Positions 1 to 10,394 of a stretch of 64,000 bases of DNA are shown here, in pieces (the stretch's first letter is position 1; every line of letters begins with the position of its first letter). Origin of the DNA: Smittia aterrima (taxonomy: Eukaryota > Arthropoda > Insecta > Diptera > Chironomidae); contig CP093831.1 in NCBI GenBank assembly GCA_033063855.1, positions 26,350,001 through 26,414,000 of the forward strand, given 5' to 3'. A program made the translations under genes and the position numbers. A model generated the notes under the pieces. That model did no database searches, was not told where the DNA came from, and worked only from the letters and a program-made list of their open reading frames with translations.

Positions 1-152
1 TTTTAAACAAAACAAACGTGCTCATACAGTTGAAACTAAAAGTATTCCTGTAAACATGTTCAGAGCTTTTAAAACACATCAAGATTTTGATCAAAAATAT
101 TGAACATGTTTTATCCTTACGAACAATTTAGTTCCAAACCTTTCGTTGAAAG

Positions 153-2054
153 ATGAAGTGGCCTTTTCTTTTTTTATTTTTAATTTCTGTAAGTACCAGT
201 GCTTGCTATTCCAAAGAAAACTTAGTACCGATTGCTATCAAGGAATACGCAGAAAACAATTTTGTGAAAAACGGAAAAACTTTTGAAATTGTGTATAATT
301 CGAAGAACCTGAGCTTAGTTGACGACACAATAAAACTTCTCAGTGGACTGGCTTATCGAGTGACGCAAGTGGACGAATTTGCGACAAACGTCTCGTACAA
401 ATTCAATACATCAGCGATTTTCATTTTCGATAAACTGGAAAGTTTCATAATCTTTGATCGAAATATAACCAGACACGAATCGGACAGCAAGAAACGCCAT
501 CTTCTCATCGTTTGCCCGAAGCTTAATACAAGCGAGGTCTTGGGACACTTACCAGGAGAATATTATCCGATTAATCAATATTTGATCGAAGAGAAAGGAC
601 AAATTTACTTGAAAGAAAATGCTCGGTTCACGCCACAAGCTTGTCACCAGCAACAAGTGATCGAAATCAACAGATTCTCGAAGAAAAGTTTGAAATGGAC
701 GACGAACAAATTTTCAAATGCAATAATCGATAATTTTCATGGTTGCACGCTCAGGGTTTGTTACTTTGCTAGTAATTTCCTTGAGAATGAGTACAGCTGG
801 ACAACAACCAAAGATGGTAACGTTGAAAACATTCATACTGAAGGATATTTCTTCAACCTGGCTAAAGAGATGAGTCGTCGATTGAACTTTACAATGGAGA
901 CTTGGCTCTTTGACTTCATTGAAACTATTCCTCCTCGATATCTGAATGTCACTGAAAAGAAGGTTTACAACACGGAGCCTTATTGTGATTGGCGTCTACA
1001 TTTGTTACCCATTGTTGAATATTTCTTCGAATATTCATCCATCAGTAAACTAATTATCACAGACGAAATGACGATCGTCGTTCCTCCTGGAGCTTTCTAC
1101 ACATCAGAAGAAAAGTTTATTCTACCGTTCGATGAGTTAACTTGGATTCTTCTTGCTTTGGTCTTCGCATCAGCTTTCTCAGTCGTTTTTCTTGTGAGAC
1201 TCTCGAGATCTCATTCGATCGTTGAATTTGTTAATGGCGAGAATGTTTCGTCTCCTGGATTAAATATTGTCGCAACTTTCATGGGAATCGGACAACTCAA
1301 ATTACCAACAAGAAACGTTGCCAGGATTCTGCTCATGAACTTCGTCATCTTCAGTTTAATCATGAGAACTGCTTACCAAGGAGTCTACTTCGTGTTTCTG
1401 ACAACGAATCCACAAAAGAAACCAATCAGCTCACTCGAGCAAATCGTGAAGATGAACATTCCAGTTTACACTTCAACGGATGAAAAATTTCGAGATTCAT
1501 TGAATTTAGATGTCTTGAAGCCGTAAGTGTTTTACTAGAAAACTTTTAGCGTTTAAGTAAAAAAGTATTTCATATCTTTCAGACTAAACTTTAAAAATAT
1601 GACAATCAAGGAAACGCCATTACGTTTCGTTCAAATTCAAAATTCTTCGTTTGACGGATGCATTCTAGAAACTTCTGTTTATCTCGGTAGAAGCAGCAAA
1701 TATACGGGCACCCTTACTTTCAATTACTTGGAAGTCAACATTTTTACAATAAGCATCGCAATTCAACTGCATCATTCGTTCGATTCGAAAGTTGTTGATT
1801 CAGGATTCATCGAAAGCGGAATTATCGAAAATTGGTCAAATCGCATAAAATATTTTGCTGAACTTAAAGTAAGGAAAGCAGAAGAATCGAATCTTGTTGT
1901 TCTCTCGATGGATCATCTCGCGACTGGATTTTACATTTGGCTTTGCGCTCTATCATTGTCGGTCATCGCATTCATTGCAGAGCTCTGTCATTTTCATCTG
2001 AAGAGAATTTGGTTTCGTCTGACGAGATCAAATCGAATTTCAATTCTTGTCTAA
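153..2054 (+). CDS. Divergent ionotropic receptor (IR), copy 1, two exons
   Basis: Predicted ligand-gated cation channel subunit of the insect chemosensory IR family. Exon 1 is 153-1522, the intron 1523-1582 (60 nt, GTAAGT donor, TTTCAG acceptor) and exon 2 1583-2054; joining them gives about 613 aa. The start ATG precedes a signal peptide (MKWPFLFLFLISVSTSAC). The ~330-residue extracellular part holds the amino-terminal and S1 ligand-binding regions with many N-glycosylation sites. TM1 is about residues 329-350 (LTWILLALVFASAF), followed by the pore segment, TM2 about 390-413 and the RTAYQG motif typical of divergent IRs. Exon 2 supplies S2 and TM3 at about 570-595 (GFYIWLCALSLSVIAFIAEL). 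A close paralogue with the same intron position lies just downstream. Family assignment is secure; the subfamily and ligand are unknown. Confidence 0.88.
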
Positions 2055-2279
2055 ATTGAGTGTTTTAGAAATTGTTTGAGTGAAGTCTGTTAATGAGTGA
2101 AATGGGTTAATCGAAGTGAGCGGATAACTTAAAGTTTAGCTGCTAAACAGTTGATACGAAATAACTACTATCTGTTTTGACTTTGTGAATATTTGATGAA
2201 AATAAAAAGTTTTCTTGTTAAATCGTTTCATTTGATTTAACAAAAAGCAAAATACAAATGTCCTTTTTGTTTGAAAGTT

Positions 2280-2390
2280 AATTGGGATTCGAACCCGATC
2301 CAAATGAATCTCGACCAATTATTCAAAGTGATTTCATCAATTGCAATTGAACTATATTTTAGAAGTATTTGGCTAAAAACTTCTACTAAA
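2280..2390 (-). repeat. Old tRNA-derived SINE fragment, copy 1
   Basis: On the minus strand a tRNA-like head carries an A-box-like TAGTTCAATTG and, about 55 nt later, a B box GGTTCGAATCCC (complement at 2284-2295). The cloverleaf does not fold well, so this is not a working tRNA. A second diverged copy in the same orientation lies at 2555-2665 and shares the sequence before the B box and an upstream GTTTAGCC-like segment, which argues for a repeat family rather than chance. Confidence 0.45.
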
Positions 2391-2554
2391 ACTTCTATTA
2401 GACAACATAGACTTTCATACACTCTTTCATTCCGCTAAAAAAAATTCGTTCACGCAATCTTGAAAATAAAGTTTTCCACAATTCATGATCAAAGTATTAT
2501 AATCAAATTAAAAAAAAAACGAGAAACTTTACAAATCATACATAATTCTTTTTA

Positions 2555-2665
2555 TTTTCCTGGGATTCGAACCAAGTCCAGGTAGATTCTTGATCAGCAG
2601 ATTTCAGTCAATGGACTACTTTTAAGTCTGAAAAATATTCGGCTAAACATTGTTTTAAAGAATCA
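2555..2665 (-). repeat. Old tRNA-derived SINE fragment, copy 2
   Basis: The minus strand has an A-box-like TAGTCCATTGA and a B box GGTTCGAATCCC (complement at 2562-2573). It aligns with the fragment at 2280-2390. The rest of the 800-bp stretch between the two IR genes shows no gene; its last ~80 bp resembles the promoter region of IR copy 1. Confidence 0.45.
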
Positions 2666-2860
2666 AAAAAATTAAATTCTATACCCTTCCTCTTCTGGAG
2701 CAACCGCAAAGGTGACATAAAAAGTAACGCTCTTTATGTGTCCAATCTCAAGTCAAATGTCTTAGCTTCAATCATGTTCAGAGCTTCTTGAACACATCGA
2801 GATTCTAATCAAAGTATTGAACAAGCACGAACACTTCAGTTACAATCCTTTCGTTGAAGG

Positions 2861-4762
2861 ATGAAGTGGAACTTTCTATTATTGCTAGTGATTTCTTTAA
2901 ATATCAGTGCTGGCTTTGCCAAAGAAAACTTATTGGCGTTTGCTATCAAGGAATACGCAAAAAAGAGTTTTGTGAAAAACGGAAAAACATTTGAAATTGT
3001 GTATAATTCGAAGAACCTGAGCTTAGTTGACGAAACAATTAAACTTCTCGGAAATTTGGCTTATCGGGTGACGCAAGTGAATCAATCAGCAAACGTCTCG
3101 TACAAATTCAATACATCAGCGATTTTCATTTTCGATAAACTGGAAAGTTTCATAATCTTTGATCGAAATATAACCAGACATCCATCGGACAGCAAGAAAC
3201 GCCATCTTCTCATCGTTTGCCCGAACCTTAATACAAGCGAGGTCTTGGGACACTTACCAGGAGAATATTATCCGATTAATCAATATTTGATCGAAGAGAA
3301 AGGACAAATTTACTTGAAAGAAAATGCTCGGTTCACGCCACAAGCTTGTCACCAGCAACAAGTGATCGAAATCAACAGATTCTCGGAAAAGAAATTGAAA
3401 TGGACGACGAACAAATTTTCAAACGCAATAATCGATAATTTTCATGGTTGCACTCTCAGGATTTGTTACTTATTGAGTTCGTTTCTTGAGAACGAGTACA
3501 ACTGGACAACAACCGAAGATGGAAAAGTTGAAAACATTCACACTGAAGGATATTTCTTCAATTTGGCTGAGGAGATGAGTCGACGATTGAACTTCACAAT
3601 GGAACCTTGGCTGTTTGACGACTTTGAAACAGATCCTCCTCGATATCTGAACCTAACTGAGAGAAAGGAATACAACACGCGGCCTGAGTGTGATTGGCAT
3701 CTACAGTTGTTACCCATTATTCAAGAATTCTTCGAATATTCATCAATCAGTAAACTAATTTTCACAGACGAAATAACGATCGTCGTTCCTCCTGGAGCTT
3801 TCTACACATCAGAAGAAAAGTTTATTCTACCGTTCGATGAGTTAACTTGGATTCTTCTTGCTTTGGTCTTCGCCTCAGCTTTCTCAGTCGTTTTTCTTGT
3901 GAGACTCTCGAGATCTCCCTCGATCGTTGAGTTTGTTAATGGCAAGAATGTTTCGTCTCCTGGATTGAATATTGTCGCAACTTTTATGGGAATCGGACAA
4001 CTCAAATTACCAACAAGAAACGTGGCCAGGATTCTGCTCATGAACTTCGTCATCTTCAGTTTAATCATGAGGACAGCTTACCAAGGAGTCTACTTCGTGT
4101 TTCTGACAACGAATCCACAAAAGAAACCAATCAGCTCGATGGAGCAAATCGTGAAGATGAACATTCCAGTTTACACTTCAACGGATGAAAAATTTCGAGA
4201 TTCATTGAATTTAGATGTCTTGAAGCCGTAAGTGTTTTACTAAAAGTCTTTTAGCGTTTAAGTAATCATTTTGTATTTCATATCTTCTAGACTAAACTTC
4301 AAAAATATGACATTCAAGGACACACCATTACGTTTCGTTCAAATTCAAAATCCCTCGTTCGACGGATGCATTCTGGAAAGTACTGTTTATCTCAGTAGAA
4401 GCAGCAAATATACGGACACCCTTACTTTCAATTACTTGGAAGTCAACATTTTAAGCGTTAACATGGCGATTGAATTGCATCATTCGATCGATCCGAAAGT
4501 TGTTGATTCAGGATTCATCGAAAGCGGAATTATTGAAAATTGGTCAAATCGGTTAAAATATTTTGCTGAACTGAAAGTGAGGAAAGCAGAAGAATCGAAT
4601 CTTGTTGTTCTCACGATGGAGCATCTCGCGACTGGATTTTACATTTGGCTTTGCGCTTTATCATTGTCGGTCATCGCATTCGTTGCCGAGCTCTGTCATT
4701 TTCATCTGAAGAGAATTTGGTTTCGTCTGACGAGACCAAATCGAATTTCAATTCTTGTCTAA
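2861..4762 (+). CDS. Divergent ionotropic receptor (IR), copy 2, two exons
   Basis: Tandem paralogue of the IR gene at 153-2054 with the same structure. Exon 1 is 2861-4227, the intron 4228-4290 (63 nt, GTAAGT donor, TTCTAG acceptor, same phase) and exon 2 4291-4762, giving about 612 aa. A signal peptide (MKWNFLLLLVISLNISAG), three TM segments and the RTAYQG motif after TM2 are all present. The two copies are almost the same over the amino-terminal half and the channel core, while differences cluster in the stretch just before TM1 (about nucleotides 3460-3770), which is the S1 ligand-binding lobe. No frameshift or stop is seen, so both copies look functional. Confidence 0.88.
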
Positions 4763-5030
4763 GTAAATATTTGCTCGTTTGTGTTTTTCAAAAAGGGTTT
4801 TTTGTTTGTGTTTTTTGGTTGATTTGCCTTTCCAAGATTTAACTCATTACCTCATCACTTGAGGTGGATACTGCAAAATAAACATAAAATAATCAACACG
4901 CAGGATTTTTTAAAAACAATATTTGTTGTCTACTTTTGTAAATATTTTTATCGACATTTTAAATAAAAAATTGAGGAAAGCCACTAATCCAAAATCTATT
5001 TTTAAATTAAAAATATTTCGCGTGATCAAA
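4763..5030. other. Intergenic, no gene seen
   Basis: AT-rich spacer between the IR pair and the first LRR-CC gene. It contains AATAAA-type signals (for example near 4877 and 4962) that could end the IR transcript, but no coding sequence or RNA gene that I can support. Confidence 0.4.
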
Positions 5031-5077
5031 AGTATTTTTTGCTTCTTCAGTTTACTTTCATCTCTCAATCAGAAAAC

Positions 5078-6031
5078 ATGAAGCTCTTAAAATATTTTCT
5101 AATTTTCTTTTCCTTCACCGGATTTGTCGTAAGCGTTCGAGTCGATTGTGAGTTTAGATTATACGACGGAGTAGAGGAGTGCATCGTGAAAACGCTAAAA
5201 TTTCTTGAGAATGGCTTCGCAGTGACTGAAATTTCGGGAAATTACACATCAGAGATAAAAACAAACGACGACGTCAAGGAATTTTCTTTGAGTCATGACA
5301 TTGAGACTGAACATGCGCCGACAAATATTTGCAATTTCTTTCGAAACTTGGAACGCATAAATATTCACGGCAAATCAATTAAACAAATCAATCGCGATGT
5401 GTTCGCCAATTGCAAGAAAGTATGGAAAGTCATGATCACATTCACTTCCTTGACGACATTGCCTGAAGATCTCTTCATTGATTTAGCGGATTTAACGGAA
5501 CTTTACCTTCACAAGAACGAACTTGTTTCTTTACCGGCTGATTTGTTCGTAAAGAATACAAAATTGAAATTATTACACTTGGACAACAATCGTCTCAGCA
5601 CAATCGACACTGATCTGCCATCAACATTGACTTCGATTTGGTTAGATGGTAATATTTGCACCAACAAGAGATTTCCGGATGACGTCGCAGACTTCGATTT
5701 GTTCATTGACGACGTTGTCTCTAGCTGTTCGGTTGAGAAATCTTGTCGTTCGAAGTTGGCCGCAACTGAAAAATCTCTATCAGAAAAAGAAGAGGAGATT
5801 AAGAAATTGAGAAATGAAAAGGAAATTTCAAACAGTGCGACTTTGCTTCCATTGATCAACAACGATTTACCAGACAACTGCAGTCAAAGGATTCATTTTG
5901 GTTACTTCATCATTTTGATAATTTTGATCGCTCTCATTTCGATAACACTTTTGATTTTCTGGCGACGACATGATACTCGAACTTCAAGAAAGTCAAAGCG
6001 ACCAACAGTGGTTTATGATATAAACATTTAA
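5078..6031 (+). CDS. LRR-CC family protein, membrane form (317 aa)
   Basis: Predicted single-pass type I membrane protein. The ATG at 5078 was chosen because it starts the family signal peptide MKLLKYFLIFFSFTGFVVS and lies 29 nt after a TCAGTT initiator (5047-5052). The mature N-terminus has the family Cys pair, then the conserved NCKKV segment and LRRs built on LTTLPEDLF, NELVSLPADLF and LSTIDTDLPSTL. A Cys-flanked C-cap (CTNKRFP to SSC) follows, then a short coiled coil, a TM helix at about 272-295 and a basic tail. The usual NLIENE end is lost to an early stop: the old tail and its AATAAA lie just downstream. The architecture (LRR ectodomain, coil, TM) suggests a recognition or adhesion receptor, but the ligand is unknown. 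Confidence 0.82.
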   Translation: MKLLKYFLIFFSFTGFVVSVRVDCEFRLYDGVEECIVKTLKFLENGFAVTEISGNYTSEIKTNDDVKEFSLSHDIETEHAPTNICNFFRNLERINIHGKSIKQINRDVFANCKKVWKVMITFTSLTTLPEDLFIDLADLTELYLHKNELVSLPADLFVKNTKLKLLHLDNNRLSTIDTDLPSTLTSIWLDGNICTNKRFPDDVADFDLFIDDVVSSCSVEKSCRSKLAATEKSLSEKEEEIKKLRNEKEISNSATLLPLINNDLPDNCSQRIHFGYFIILIILIALISITLLIFWRRHDTRTSRKSKRPTVVYDINI

Positions 6032-6162
6032 ATTTAATTTGAAAACGAATAAAACCTTTTTTTTCTAACTTCTTTCGTTGAGTTGAGTTTTTCTATCTCG
6101 ACAAAACTGTAGCGAATAAAATAAATAGACGCATAGGCCTATTTGGCCTAAAAAAAATTTGC

Positions 6163-6199
6163 GATAAAAAGTTACGAGATTCGCATGCCAGCTTCAGTT
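6163..6199 (+). promoter_or_regulatory. Core promoter of the 6225 gene (TATA-like + Inr)
   Basis: GATAAAAAG begins about 33 bp before the A of the initiator TCAGTT (6194-6199). The ATG is only 29 nt past the initiator. The same spacing recurs at other family members. Confidence 0.5.
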
Positions 6200-6224
6200 T
6201 ATCCAGAGAACTTAATCAAAGATC

Positions 6225-7328
6225 ATGGAGCTCTGGAAATATTTTATAATTTCTTTCTTCTTCTGCGGATCCGTAGAGAACCTTCGACTGGAATGTTTGT
6301 TTTATGGAGCAGATGAGTGCATAGTGATTACGCTTCTGGATCTTGAAAACGGAGTTGAAATCACGGGAATTTCGGGAAATTACACAACTGAGATCAAAAG
6401 CAACGACGATGTCAAGGAGTTTTGGATTTCCGTTGAGACTGAACGTGTTCCTACAAAAGTTTGCTATTTCTTTCGAAACATAGAATATTTTCATATTGCC
6501 GGCAAGTTAGTTCATCAAATTAATCGCGAAGTGTTCACAAACTGCAAGAAAGTTTTGGCAGTTCTAATCCACTACACTTCTCTAAAGACATTGCCCGGAG
6601 ATCTTTTCATGGATTTAATCGAATTAAAGCATGTTACCTTCTATGGCAACAAATTTGAGGCCTTGCCAGCTGACTTATTCGGGGAAAACTCAAAATTAGA
6701 AACATTAGAAGCAGAAAACAATCAACTCAGCATAATTGACACGAAACTGCCATCATCATTGACAACGATTGACTTTCGTAATAATGTTTGCATCGACAAG
6801 AAGTTTCCAAAAGACATCGCGGACTTCGACGAGTTCAAAAACGAAGTTGCATCTAATTGCTCAAGAGCGATCGCGCTAAACAAAAGTTTATCAGAGAAAC
6901 AAGAGGAAATCACGAAATTAAAACAGAGAATGGAAAACCTGACGATTGCCTTGACAGAGAAAAAGACAAAGTTCAACAAACTTTCTCAGAAAAACGAAGA
7001 ACTGGAGCATAGTCTTGTCATTTGCGATAAGAATAATAAATTTCTACAAAGTAATCTTACGGAAAATAACGAGATTATGGAACTATCGCGAAAAGAATGT
7101 TCCGAGAACCTCTCAAAAATCAAGCAAAAAAATGATAACTTAAACGCAAGGGTGAATGACTTCGAAGAAGATTGTAGCCACAAGATAAACTTTATCGCAA
7201 TGACGATTGTCTTCGTTCTAATTTTGATAATGATTATTGTTTCAATGCGACGTCACGTTTCGAAAAAATTAAATGAAAAAAAGACAAATGATGATTTCGA
7301 CTTGAGAAATTTGATTGAAAATGAATAA
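6225..7328 (+). CDS. LRR-CC family protein, membrane form (367 aa)
   Basis: Complete membrane-type member. It has a signal peptide MELWKYFIISFFFCGSVEN, a Cys-capped LRR domain to about residue 205, and a long coiled coil (about 215-315) rich in Lys, Glu and Asn with heptad leucines. A TM helix lies at about 320-340 and a cytoplasmic tail ends in DLRNLIENE. The stop codon TAA (7326-7328) lies within GAATAAAA, so the polyadenylation signal overlaps the end of the ORF and the 3' UTR must be very short. Single exon. This is one of the cleanest examples of the full family plan. Confidence 0.84.
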   Translation: MELWKYFIISFFFCGSVENLRLECLFYGADECIVITLLDLENGVEITGISGNYTTEIKSNDDVKEFWISVETERVPTKVCYFFRNIEYFHIAGKLVHQINREVFTNCKKVLAVLIHYTSLKTLPGDLFMDLIELKHVTFYGNKFEALPADLFGENSKLETLEAENNQLSIIDTKLPSSLTTIDFRNNVCIDKKFPKDIADFDEFKNEVASNCSRAIALNKSLSEKQEEITKLKQRMENLTIALTEKKTKFNKLSQKNEELEHSLVICDKNNKFLQSNLTENNEIMELSRKECSENLSKIKQKNDNLNARVNDFEEDCSHKINFIAMTIVFVLILIMIIVSMRRHVSKKLNEKKTNDDFDLRNLIENE

Positions 7329-7394
7329 AATGGAATCGCTAAAAGTGTAGCGTGAAATAAAAAGAATCAGAAAACTTATTTTGAATTACTTTGT

Positions 7395-7670
7395 ACTGAG
7401 CCATTAATCAGTGAACATGAAGCTTTTAAAATATTTGCTGATGTTTGTCTTTCTCACGGAATCTGTCGAGAGCCTTCGACACACATTTTCAGCTTTGATT
7501 TAATTTTAGAGTGACTTTACTACGTAACTTGCACTGAGCCATTAATCAGTGAACATGAAGCTTTTAAAATATTTGCTGATGTTTGTCTTTCTCACGTAAT
7601 CTGTCGAGAGCCTTCGACACACATTTTCAGCTTTGATTTAATTTTAATATGACTTTACTACGTAACTTGC
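7395..7670 (+). repeat. Two direct 138-bp copies of an LRR-CC gene start
   Basis: Units 7395-7532 and 7533-7670 are near-identical and each begins in the 5' UTR-like CACTGAGCC/ACTGAGCC stretch before a family ATG. Each carries only the signal-peptide coding part. Unit 1 reads MKLLKYLLMFVFLTESVES and ends at TAA 7501-7503; unit 2 has a premature TAA at 7597-7599 (GAA changed to TAA). Both are dead 5' gene stubs that were duplicated in tandem. Confidence 0.8.
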
Positions 7671-8009
7671 ATGCAAATAAAAAATAATCTTTAATGATGA
7701 TTTGTTGTCAAATTTATTTCACATATATTTTGCTCTTCTCTTCAACAAAGCACATCTTCGCATTTCTTATCTCAAAATTTGTCGTCGCTAATACATGACG
7801 CGCTCTGGAATTTCCAGGAAAGATTGTTTAATCTTTCGAATAAATTATGAAACAAAAAATTTAATGTGTTTTCTTGGGAAAATCTGCTAAATTTATTTTT
7901 AGGTCGAGCAATGTGATTTTTAGTCTTCTCGACCTTTTGCATACAAATAAAGAAAAGACCGAAGATTCTTAGTAGAAACTGAATTTATAATTTATAAATC
8001 TACTTCCGA

Positions 8010-8147
8010 ATGATAAACAAGTTATGGACACCTGAATCTCTGAAGAAAAACATCGAAGAGAAAAATCGTCAAGATCAATATTGGGATACGCTCAAGAAAA
8101 AACCTGAAGGCGAGAAAAAGAATCAGAAGAAGAGAAATGATCCCTAA
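8010..8147 (+). CDS. Possible small charged protein (45 aa), unrecognised
   Basis: The ORF starts at ATG 8010 and ends at TAA 8145-8147. It is very rich in Lys, Glu, Gln and Asn (MINKLWTPESLKKNIEEKN...), has no signal peptide or TM segment, and is followed within ~40 nt by AATAAAAATAAA. I do not recognise it. It could be a real small gene, a terminal exon, or a chance ORF; no codon-level evidence separates these. The surrounding 7671-8270 holds no other candidate gene. Confidence 0.25.
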   Translation: MINKLWTPESLKKNIEEKNRQDQYWDTLKKKPEGEKKNQKKRNDP

Positions 8148-8274
8148 CGATTTTTAATTGTGATTAAAACTAGAAGAAATAAAAATAAAAATTATGAAAT
8201 TTCATTCTCTATTCACACTCTATTCAAAACAAAGCGGCCACATGGCTTGAAACTTGCGATAAGAAGTCCGCGAG

Positions 8275-8318
8275 TTATATTTCCGAGATTATCGTCGTTC
8301 CGGCAATATTCTTCAGTT
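8275..8318 (+). promoter_or_regulatory. Core promoter of the 8344 gene
   Basis: TTATATTT at 8275-8282 lies about 40 bp upstream of the initiator TCAGTT at 8313-8318. The ATG follows 26 nt after the initiator. Confidence 0.45.
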
Positions 8319-8343
8319 TAATTTGAGCTTTCAAACAGAGAAG

Positions 8344-9318
8344 ATGGAGCTCTTGAAATATTTTTTATTACTTTTTTTTGTCTGCGGATTCGTTGAAAGC
8401 CTTCAAATCGATTGTCACTTTAATTTTCAATTAGAAAAGAAATATTGCACAGTGATAAAGCTTAAAGTGCTTGAAGACGACATCACAGTGACAGGCGTTT
8501 CGGAAAATTTCACATCGTTGGTTAAAACAAACGAAGACGTCACAGCGTTTCATATTTCTGAAAATGCAGAGACTGAACGTGTTCCTACGAAAATTTGCAA
8601 TTTCTATCAAAATATGGAACGATTCGATATTTTCGGCAAATTGATTAATCGAATACATCGGGAAGTGTTCACGAATTGTAAGAAAGTGTCATTCGTTCAG
8701 ATAAAACAAACGTCTCTGACGACAATACCCGAAGACCTATTTGTGGATTTAATCGAATTGCAGGAACTTTACCTTTTCGTGAACAAACTTGTGTCCTTGC
8801 CAGCTGACTTGTTAGTAAAAAATTTAAAAATAAAATTATTAAATGTGGAAGAAAATATGCTCAGCAAATTTGACACCGATCTACCATCATCATTGACTTT
8901 GATTAACTTTCGTGGAAATGTTTGCATTGACAAGAAATTTCCGGATGACATCACGGACTTTAATTTGTTCATTAACGAAATTGCTGCTAACTGCGAGAGT
9001 CAAATGAAGAAATCCTATCGCTCGAAGTTGATTGCGATTACCAAAACTTTATCAGAGAAGGAAGTGGAAATTGTTGAATTGAAGGTGAAACAGAAAACTT
9101 GCGAGAGTGAGAAACTCGCTGTGTCAACGAACATAACACAATTGATATTGACCAACGAAAGCTTGAAAAATGAGATCGAAGAATTAAAAACGGATATCAG
9201 CGCAAATGAAATGGAGAAGAGTGCTGAATTGTTAAAAGTTTTGTATGAAAACCGAAGTTTGAAATTAAATTACGAGAATTTGTTAAAAACTTTGACAGAT
9301 CTAACGAAATCCAATTGA
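8344..9318 (+). CDS. LRR-CC family protein, secreted coiled-coil form (324 aa)
   Basis: The start at 8344 gives the signal peptide MELLKYFLLLFFVCGFVES. The LRR domain carries the family landmarks (ETERVPTKICNF, HREVFTNCKKV, NKLVSLPADLL, CIDKKFPDDI). It is followed by a continuous coiled coil that runs to the C-terminus with SAELLKVLYENRSLK and NYENLLKTLTDLTKSN. There is no TM helix and no stop-adjacent remnant of one, so this looks like a distinct secreted subtype, shared with the minus-strand genes at 22391 and 25943. Secreted LRR plus coiled coil is also the plan of mosquito LRIM proteins; that is an analogy, not proven homology. Confidence 0.8.
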   Translation: MELLKYFLLLFFVCGFVESLQIDCHFNFQLEKKYCTVIKLKVLEDDITVTGVSENFTSLVKTNEDVTAFHISENAETERVPTKICNFYQNMERFDIFGKLINRIHREVFTNCKKVSFVQIKQTSLTTIPEDLFVDLIELQELYLFVNKLVSLPADLLVKNLKIKLLNVEENMLSKFDTDLPSSLTLINFRGNVCIDKKFPDDITDFNLFINEIAANCESQMKKSYRSKLIAITKTLSEKEVEIVELKVKQKTCESEKLAVSTNITQLILTNESLKNEIEELKTDISANEMEKSAELLKVLYENRSLKLNYENLLKTLTDLTKSN

Positions 9319-10000
9319 ACCATCGCAGAATCTCAAATCGTGGCATGTCACTCAAAAATTGAAACTAATTGATGTAATATCTAATAAATAAAAAATAAAC
9401 TATTTTTGTAATACTATAGTTACGATAAGCTCTGAGCAATAAGATTTCATTTCAGTTAACGACGTCAGCGATTCTGCTGAAAATATTTCACATTTGCCCA
9501 AATAAAATTTTAACCGAAATTGAAGAAAAATTTTCTAGTCAATTGACGTCATATAATTTTAGATTTAGATCGTTAATGGGAAACGACGTTTCCGAAACGT
9601 ACTCTGGTTTGTAATCCTTGAGACGTTGAATATTAGGATTTCGCATTATGATATTGATCATAGTCATCATAATCAACTGGAGAAGTTGGACTTGGCTCAT
9701 TGCAGAGTTTTAGTTGAAAGGGATTTCTCTCTTTCATTGATTTTAATAAAACTTTTTATTGAAATGAAACGCTTCGAGACTCTCGAATCTAGAGATTTAA
9801 ATGAATAAACAATGATGTCAACATGAGAAAATTGATTGATAAGGAATAAAACTTTAATTTCATCAATTTTGTTAATGGAAAACTTCTTAATATTTAAGCA
9901 ACTCCTGAGCAAATATTTTCTCCTCGACTTGTATGTCTGTTGATTTGTTTTTTTAAATGACGTCATATGCACTAAAATTTGCGATAGGAGTCCCGAGATT
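9319..10000. other. Intergenic, no gene seen
   Basis: AT-rich spacer with an AATAAA soon after the 8344 gene. The short open frames here have no recognisable features and overlap on both strands. The last ~50 bp is a family-type promoter for the broken copy at 10045. Confidence 0.35.
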
Positions 10001-10044
10001 CACAGTCGCAGCTTCAGTTTAGCTTGTGCCTACAATCAGAGAAC

Positions 10045-10206
10045 ATGAAGCTGGGAAAATATTTTCTAATCTCTTTGTTCGTCTGTGGATTTGTCGAAAG
10101 CTTTCGACTGAATTGTTGGTTTCAGCTATATGAACTGTTCGTTTCTTTGCATACAAATAAGCCCAACAACAAAGTTCAGATTCATCTCAATCAATGTTTC
10201 ATTTAA
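10045..10206 (+). pseudogene. LRR-CC gene stub truncated after the signal peptide
   Basis: It has a promoter initiator (TCAGTT at 10014-10019), ATG at 10045 and the signal peptide MKLGKYFLISLFVCGFVES plus a few mature residues. After about 30 codons the sequence switches to non-coding family upstream DNA, including TTTGCATACAAATAA at about 10146, and then stops. This looks like a deletion that fused the gene start to the upstream region of another copy. Confidence 0.75.
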
Positions 10207-10362
10207 CTTCCAGAGGTCAACTCGTGCCTGAGGGAATTTGATAACAGTTCTGGCGCATCTTCTGATTGTGTCGATATTTTTATGCAACGAACAGCCGAGA
10301 AATCTTGAATTCGCAATACTTTCGTGTTTCATTATCTCAAATTCGAGATAATAAACGAGAGA

Positions 10363-10394
10363 CTTAAATACGATTTGCAATTGCTTCTTCAGTT
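10363..10394 (+). promoter_or_regulatory. Core promoter of the broken 10420 gene
   Basis: CTTAAATAC lies about 28 bp before the initiator TCAGTT (10389-10394), and the ATG follows about 26 nt later. The promoter looks intact although the gene is broken. Confidence 0.45.

Noticed and set aside
2284..2573. GGTTCGAATCCC B boxes considered as real tRNA genes
   Set aside because: Acceptor, D and anticodon stems do not pair; two diverged copies in the same orientation fit a SINE family better.
3802..4068. 88-codon minus-strand frame within IR copy 2
   Set aside because: Antisense shadow of a conserved channel region with no features of its own.
9626..9972. 60- and 91-codon overlapping frames
   Set aside because: Opposing frames in AT-rich spacer with low-complexity composition and no start context.
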